In this document: piece by piece, positions 61,931-64,000 of the stretch
Numbering within the stretch: position 1 is the first letter of the stretch
How the letters are laid out: every line of letters starts with the position of its first letter
NCBI GenBank assembly: GCA_021464245.1
Contig: JADCRB010000095.1
Location: 62,001 to 126,000, forward strand
DNA length: 64,000 bases
Direction: 5' to 3'
Source of the DNA: Carallia brachiata
Taxonomy: Eukaryota > Streptophyta > Magnoliopsida > Malpighiales > Rhizophoraceae
Notes under the pieces: model-generated
Database searches by the model: none
Seen by the model: only the letters and a program-made list of their open reading frames with translations
What the model was told of the DNA's origin: nothing
Translations under genes and position numbers: made by a program

Positions 61931-63334
61931 AGTACCTTGATAGTAGATGTGCAAGTTTCTTTGAGGTCTTCTACTTCTTTTTTCAAAGTATGATATAAAT
62001 TGTCTTTAATGTTAGGGGTCTCTCTAGATGTTGCAAGCTCTTGTTTAACAAAATTAAACTTACCATAAGTTGATTTATGAGTTATTTTAACATTTTCTAG
62101 TTTTTCATTTAAAAAACTATTTTCCAAGGCAACTTCATTTTTCTCTAGGACAAGTTTTCCACATGCTTTATTTTGCTCTTTATATTATTTGCATTTCCTT
62201 TTAAATGTGACCAATAACTCATCAAAAGCTTCTTAAAGTTCTTTCTAAGGAGGAAGATCTATTGCCTCATTGTCACTTCCATCATCATCATCAAGGCCCA
62301 TGAGTGCCATAGATGATTTTTATTCTTTCTTATCTTTATCATTACTTTCATCCTATTCTGCAAAAAATGCTTTCTTACCTTTCTTCTCTCTCTTTTTGAG
62401 ATAGGACAATCTACCTTGAAGTGGTCGAGTTGGTTGCATTCAAAACAAAGAGGCCATTTTTCCTCTTCGCTTTTGTTGGACACTTGTTTCTCAAAGTACC
62501 TTATTTTTTTAGGATATTATATCATCTTTTTGAACCTTTTGATAAAAAAAGCAAGTTCTTCATCATGAATGCTGGAATCACTTTCATTATTCTTTTAAGG
62601 TTTTAAAGGAGTCTTGGCTTTAGTTTTGAGCGTTACATTCGTGAGGATGATTCTCCTTGTGGTAAAGCACTTCTTTTTTTTTGAGTTTTATCTCATGAGT
62701 CATTAAAGACCCATACGACTCTTCTATGGTTAGTTCTTCCAAGTTGTGAGTTTCTTCAATGGCATTAATCTTCATTTTGTATTCCTCATTCATCGAATTC
62801 ATTAATTTTTGCACAAGTTCACCCTTTCCAAACACTTTTCCCAGATCAGTTAGTCATTAGCAATAATCATGAGTTTACCATACACACTTTTAACTGACGC
62901 ATTTGTTCTCATGGTAAAAAGTTTAAAATCTTTGATGAGTATGCCAAGTTTAACTTTTTTAACTTTTAATGTCCCTTCATTTGAGAGACACAAAGTATCC
63001 CAAATTTTCTTAGCATTTTTACAATGCTTGATGGTGTTATATTCACTTTTAGCTATGGACATTTCAAATAATAATATGCTCTTTTATCTATTTGTTTTTT
63101 CTTAAACTTTTCTTCTTCTCATTTTTCTATTGTTTTTTCTCTCATGGTTTTCAATCCCTTATCATCAACAACTTCTTCCTTAAGCACATATGGTATATTT
63201 ACTAAACTTAACCAAACTTTCATCCCTTTAGATTTAAAATAACTTTCTATATGATCTTAATAGTATTGAAAATTACTACCGTCAAAGAAATGTCTCTTGT
63301 CATTATTTTCACTAAATGAGGATTTTATAGACAT
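61931..63334 (-). pseudogene. SIRE-like copia Gag N-terminal part, degenerate
   Basis: On the minus strand an ATG at 63334 starts MSIKSSFSEN, with FFDGSNFQYY before an early stop. Then AKSEYNTIKHCKNAKKIWDT (63062-62850, UBN2 capsid), MNEEYKMKINAIEETHNLEE (62835-62620), a CCHC knuckle CFECNQLDHFKVDC (62483-62400) and a coiled coil with LKKEVEDLKETC (62127-61940). The order is that of SIRE/Maximus-type Gag. Stops and frameshifts separate every piece. Confidence 0.75.
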
Positions 63335-63368
63335 CTCTCAAGGATGTTAAGCCTTACAAGTGAGGTTA

Positions 63369-63381
63369 GGCTCGGATACCA
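63369..63381 (-). promoter_or_regulatory. Probable primer-binding site of the SIRE-like element
   Basis: On the minus strand TGGTATCCGAGCC lies 35-50 bp upstream of the Gag ATG. This is close to the copia TGGTATCAGAGC site. LTR sequence should therefore lie just above 63382 (the AGCCTAAAGGGGGTGAATAG block), but its TG/CA ends are not clear. Confidence 0.6.
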
Positions 63382-63549
63382 AATACTAGTCCCTTAGTTA
63401 AAGCCTAAAGGGGGTGAATAGGTTTCACAAATAAAATTTTCGCAGGTGAATGTAAACAAGAGATTAAAAGAAATACAACACTGATTTTTACAAAGTTCAC
63501 CAAATGACGATATCCTTGGTCTTCTCAACAATCTCTCTCTTAGAGATTC

Positions 63550-63984
63550 TTGAGAGTTCAACTTAAAGAAAAGAATTCAAATTTAGAAAAGTCATTTTCA
63601 AAATTCACATTAGGTAGCAATAAGTTAGATGAGATGTTATCTTTTCAAAAGAAATTTTTTGACAAATCCGGTTTGGGCTACCTCACTAAAAACAAGACTA
63701 ATCCCATAAAAGAAAAAAAAATTGTTATATCATGTTTTTATTGTCATAAAAAAGGACACAAATTTCATGATTGTAGACTTAGAAGACCTATTGATCCCAA
63801 CAAGTATGTGTCATCTTCTAAAGTTTGGGCAAAGCCTAATAAATTTAAACAAGTATGGATGGTTAAAGATTCAATGAAGAAGAATGATTGTTATAGCATT
63901 GAAAGACCCAAAAAGATATGGGTACCAAAATATTCTACATTTTGTTTTGTAGGTGGAAAAGTGCTTGAAGGCAACATATTTTAA
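63550..63984 (+). pseudogene. SIRE-like copia Gag C-terminal fragment, copy 2
   Basis: Open to near the window end. KFTLGSNKLDEMLSFQKKFF, FDKSGLGYLTKNK, a CCHC knuckle CFYCHKKGHKFHDC and KKIWVPK are the second-knuckle region of SIRE-like Gag. It lies on the plus strand, opposite to the N-terminal Gag part at 61931-63334, and no start or upstream Gag precedes it in this orientation. Confidence 0.75.
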
Positions 63985-64000
63985 AGAAGATGCCATTTGG

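Overview
This is nuclear DNA from a flowering plant, most likely a eudicot. The evidence is AT-rich intergenic DNA with many poly-A/T runs, spliced genes of plant-only or plant-type families (cyclin J18, type I inositol polyphosphate 5-phosphatase, the CIA-pathway protein AE7), Ty1/copia and Ty3 LTR retrotransposons, MITE-like elements and a scrap of chloroplast trnY. The species cannot be named from sequence alone.

Layout. 1-7.1 kb is intergenic, with a LINE-type RNase H scrap and a Mutator-like MITE (4312-4813) flanked by a perfect 10-bp duplication. 7133-15732 is a Tat-like Ty3 retrotransposon on the minus strand with LTRs of 666 and 657 bp. Its gag-pol is frameshifted and has lost RNase H and the front of integrase. 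Between the pol stop and the polypurine tract it carries an intact 203-codon ORF with a WUSCHEL-clade architecture: WOX homeodomain, WUS-box-like motif and C-terminal EAR motif. A second small ORF with promoter-like DNA follows it. This captured WOX gene is the main discovery candidate. 17.3-30.5 kb is a minus-strand cyclin J18 gene. Its nine exons join in perfect phase to 263 codons, but the last exon lies 11.6 kb beyond exon 8. That last intron holds a 5,026-bp copia element (284-bp LTRs, perfect GAAAG target duplication), a hydrophobic gene-like ORF and a MITE. 35.0-38.6 kb is a minus-strand 5-phosphatase whose seven exons are well conserved but carry several frameshifts, so it is a recent pseudogene; intron 1 contains the trnY scrap. 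39.6-41.0 kb is a roughly 1-kb GAGA purine tract between inverted termini. 41-50.9 kb is AT-rich with a long-TIR element (about 42.2-42.85 kb) and a 235-bp tandem duplication (about 49 kb). 50.9-51.4 kb is a DUF4283 (LINE ORF1-like) remnant. 52.0-55.0 kb is an intact five-exon AE7/MIP18 gene, on the minus strand, whose first intron looks U12-type (5' splice site ATATCCTT). 55-61.5 kb is intergenic. 61.5-64 kb contains rearranged, partly inverted pieces of a SIRE-like copia gag.

The host genes are ordinary housekeeping loci and do not form a pathway together: cell cycle (CYCJ18), phosphoinositide turnover (5PTase, dead here) and cytosolic Fe-S assembly (AE7). Both LTR elements show about 3% LTR divergence (8 of 284 sites counted for copia, about 20 substitutions estimated for Ty3), so both inserted recently on a plant time scale. 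AE7, CYCJ18 and the WOX ORF read cleanly, and the two copia LTRs show no indels against each other. Sequencing error is therefore an unlikely source of the many frameshifts elsewhere.
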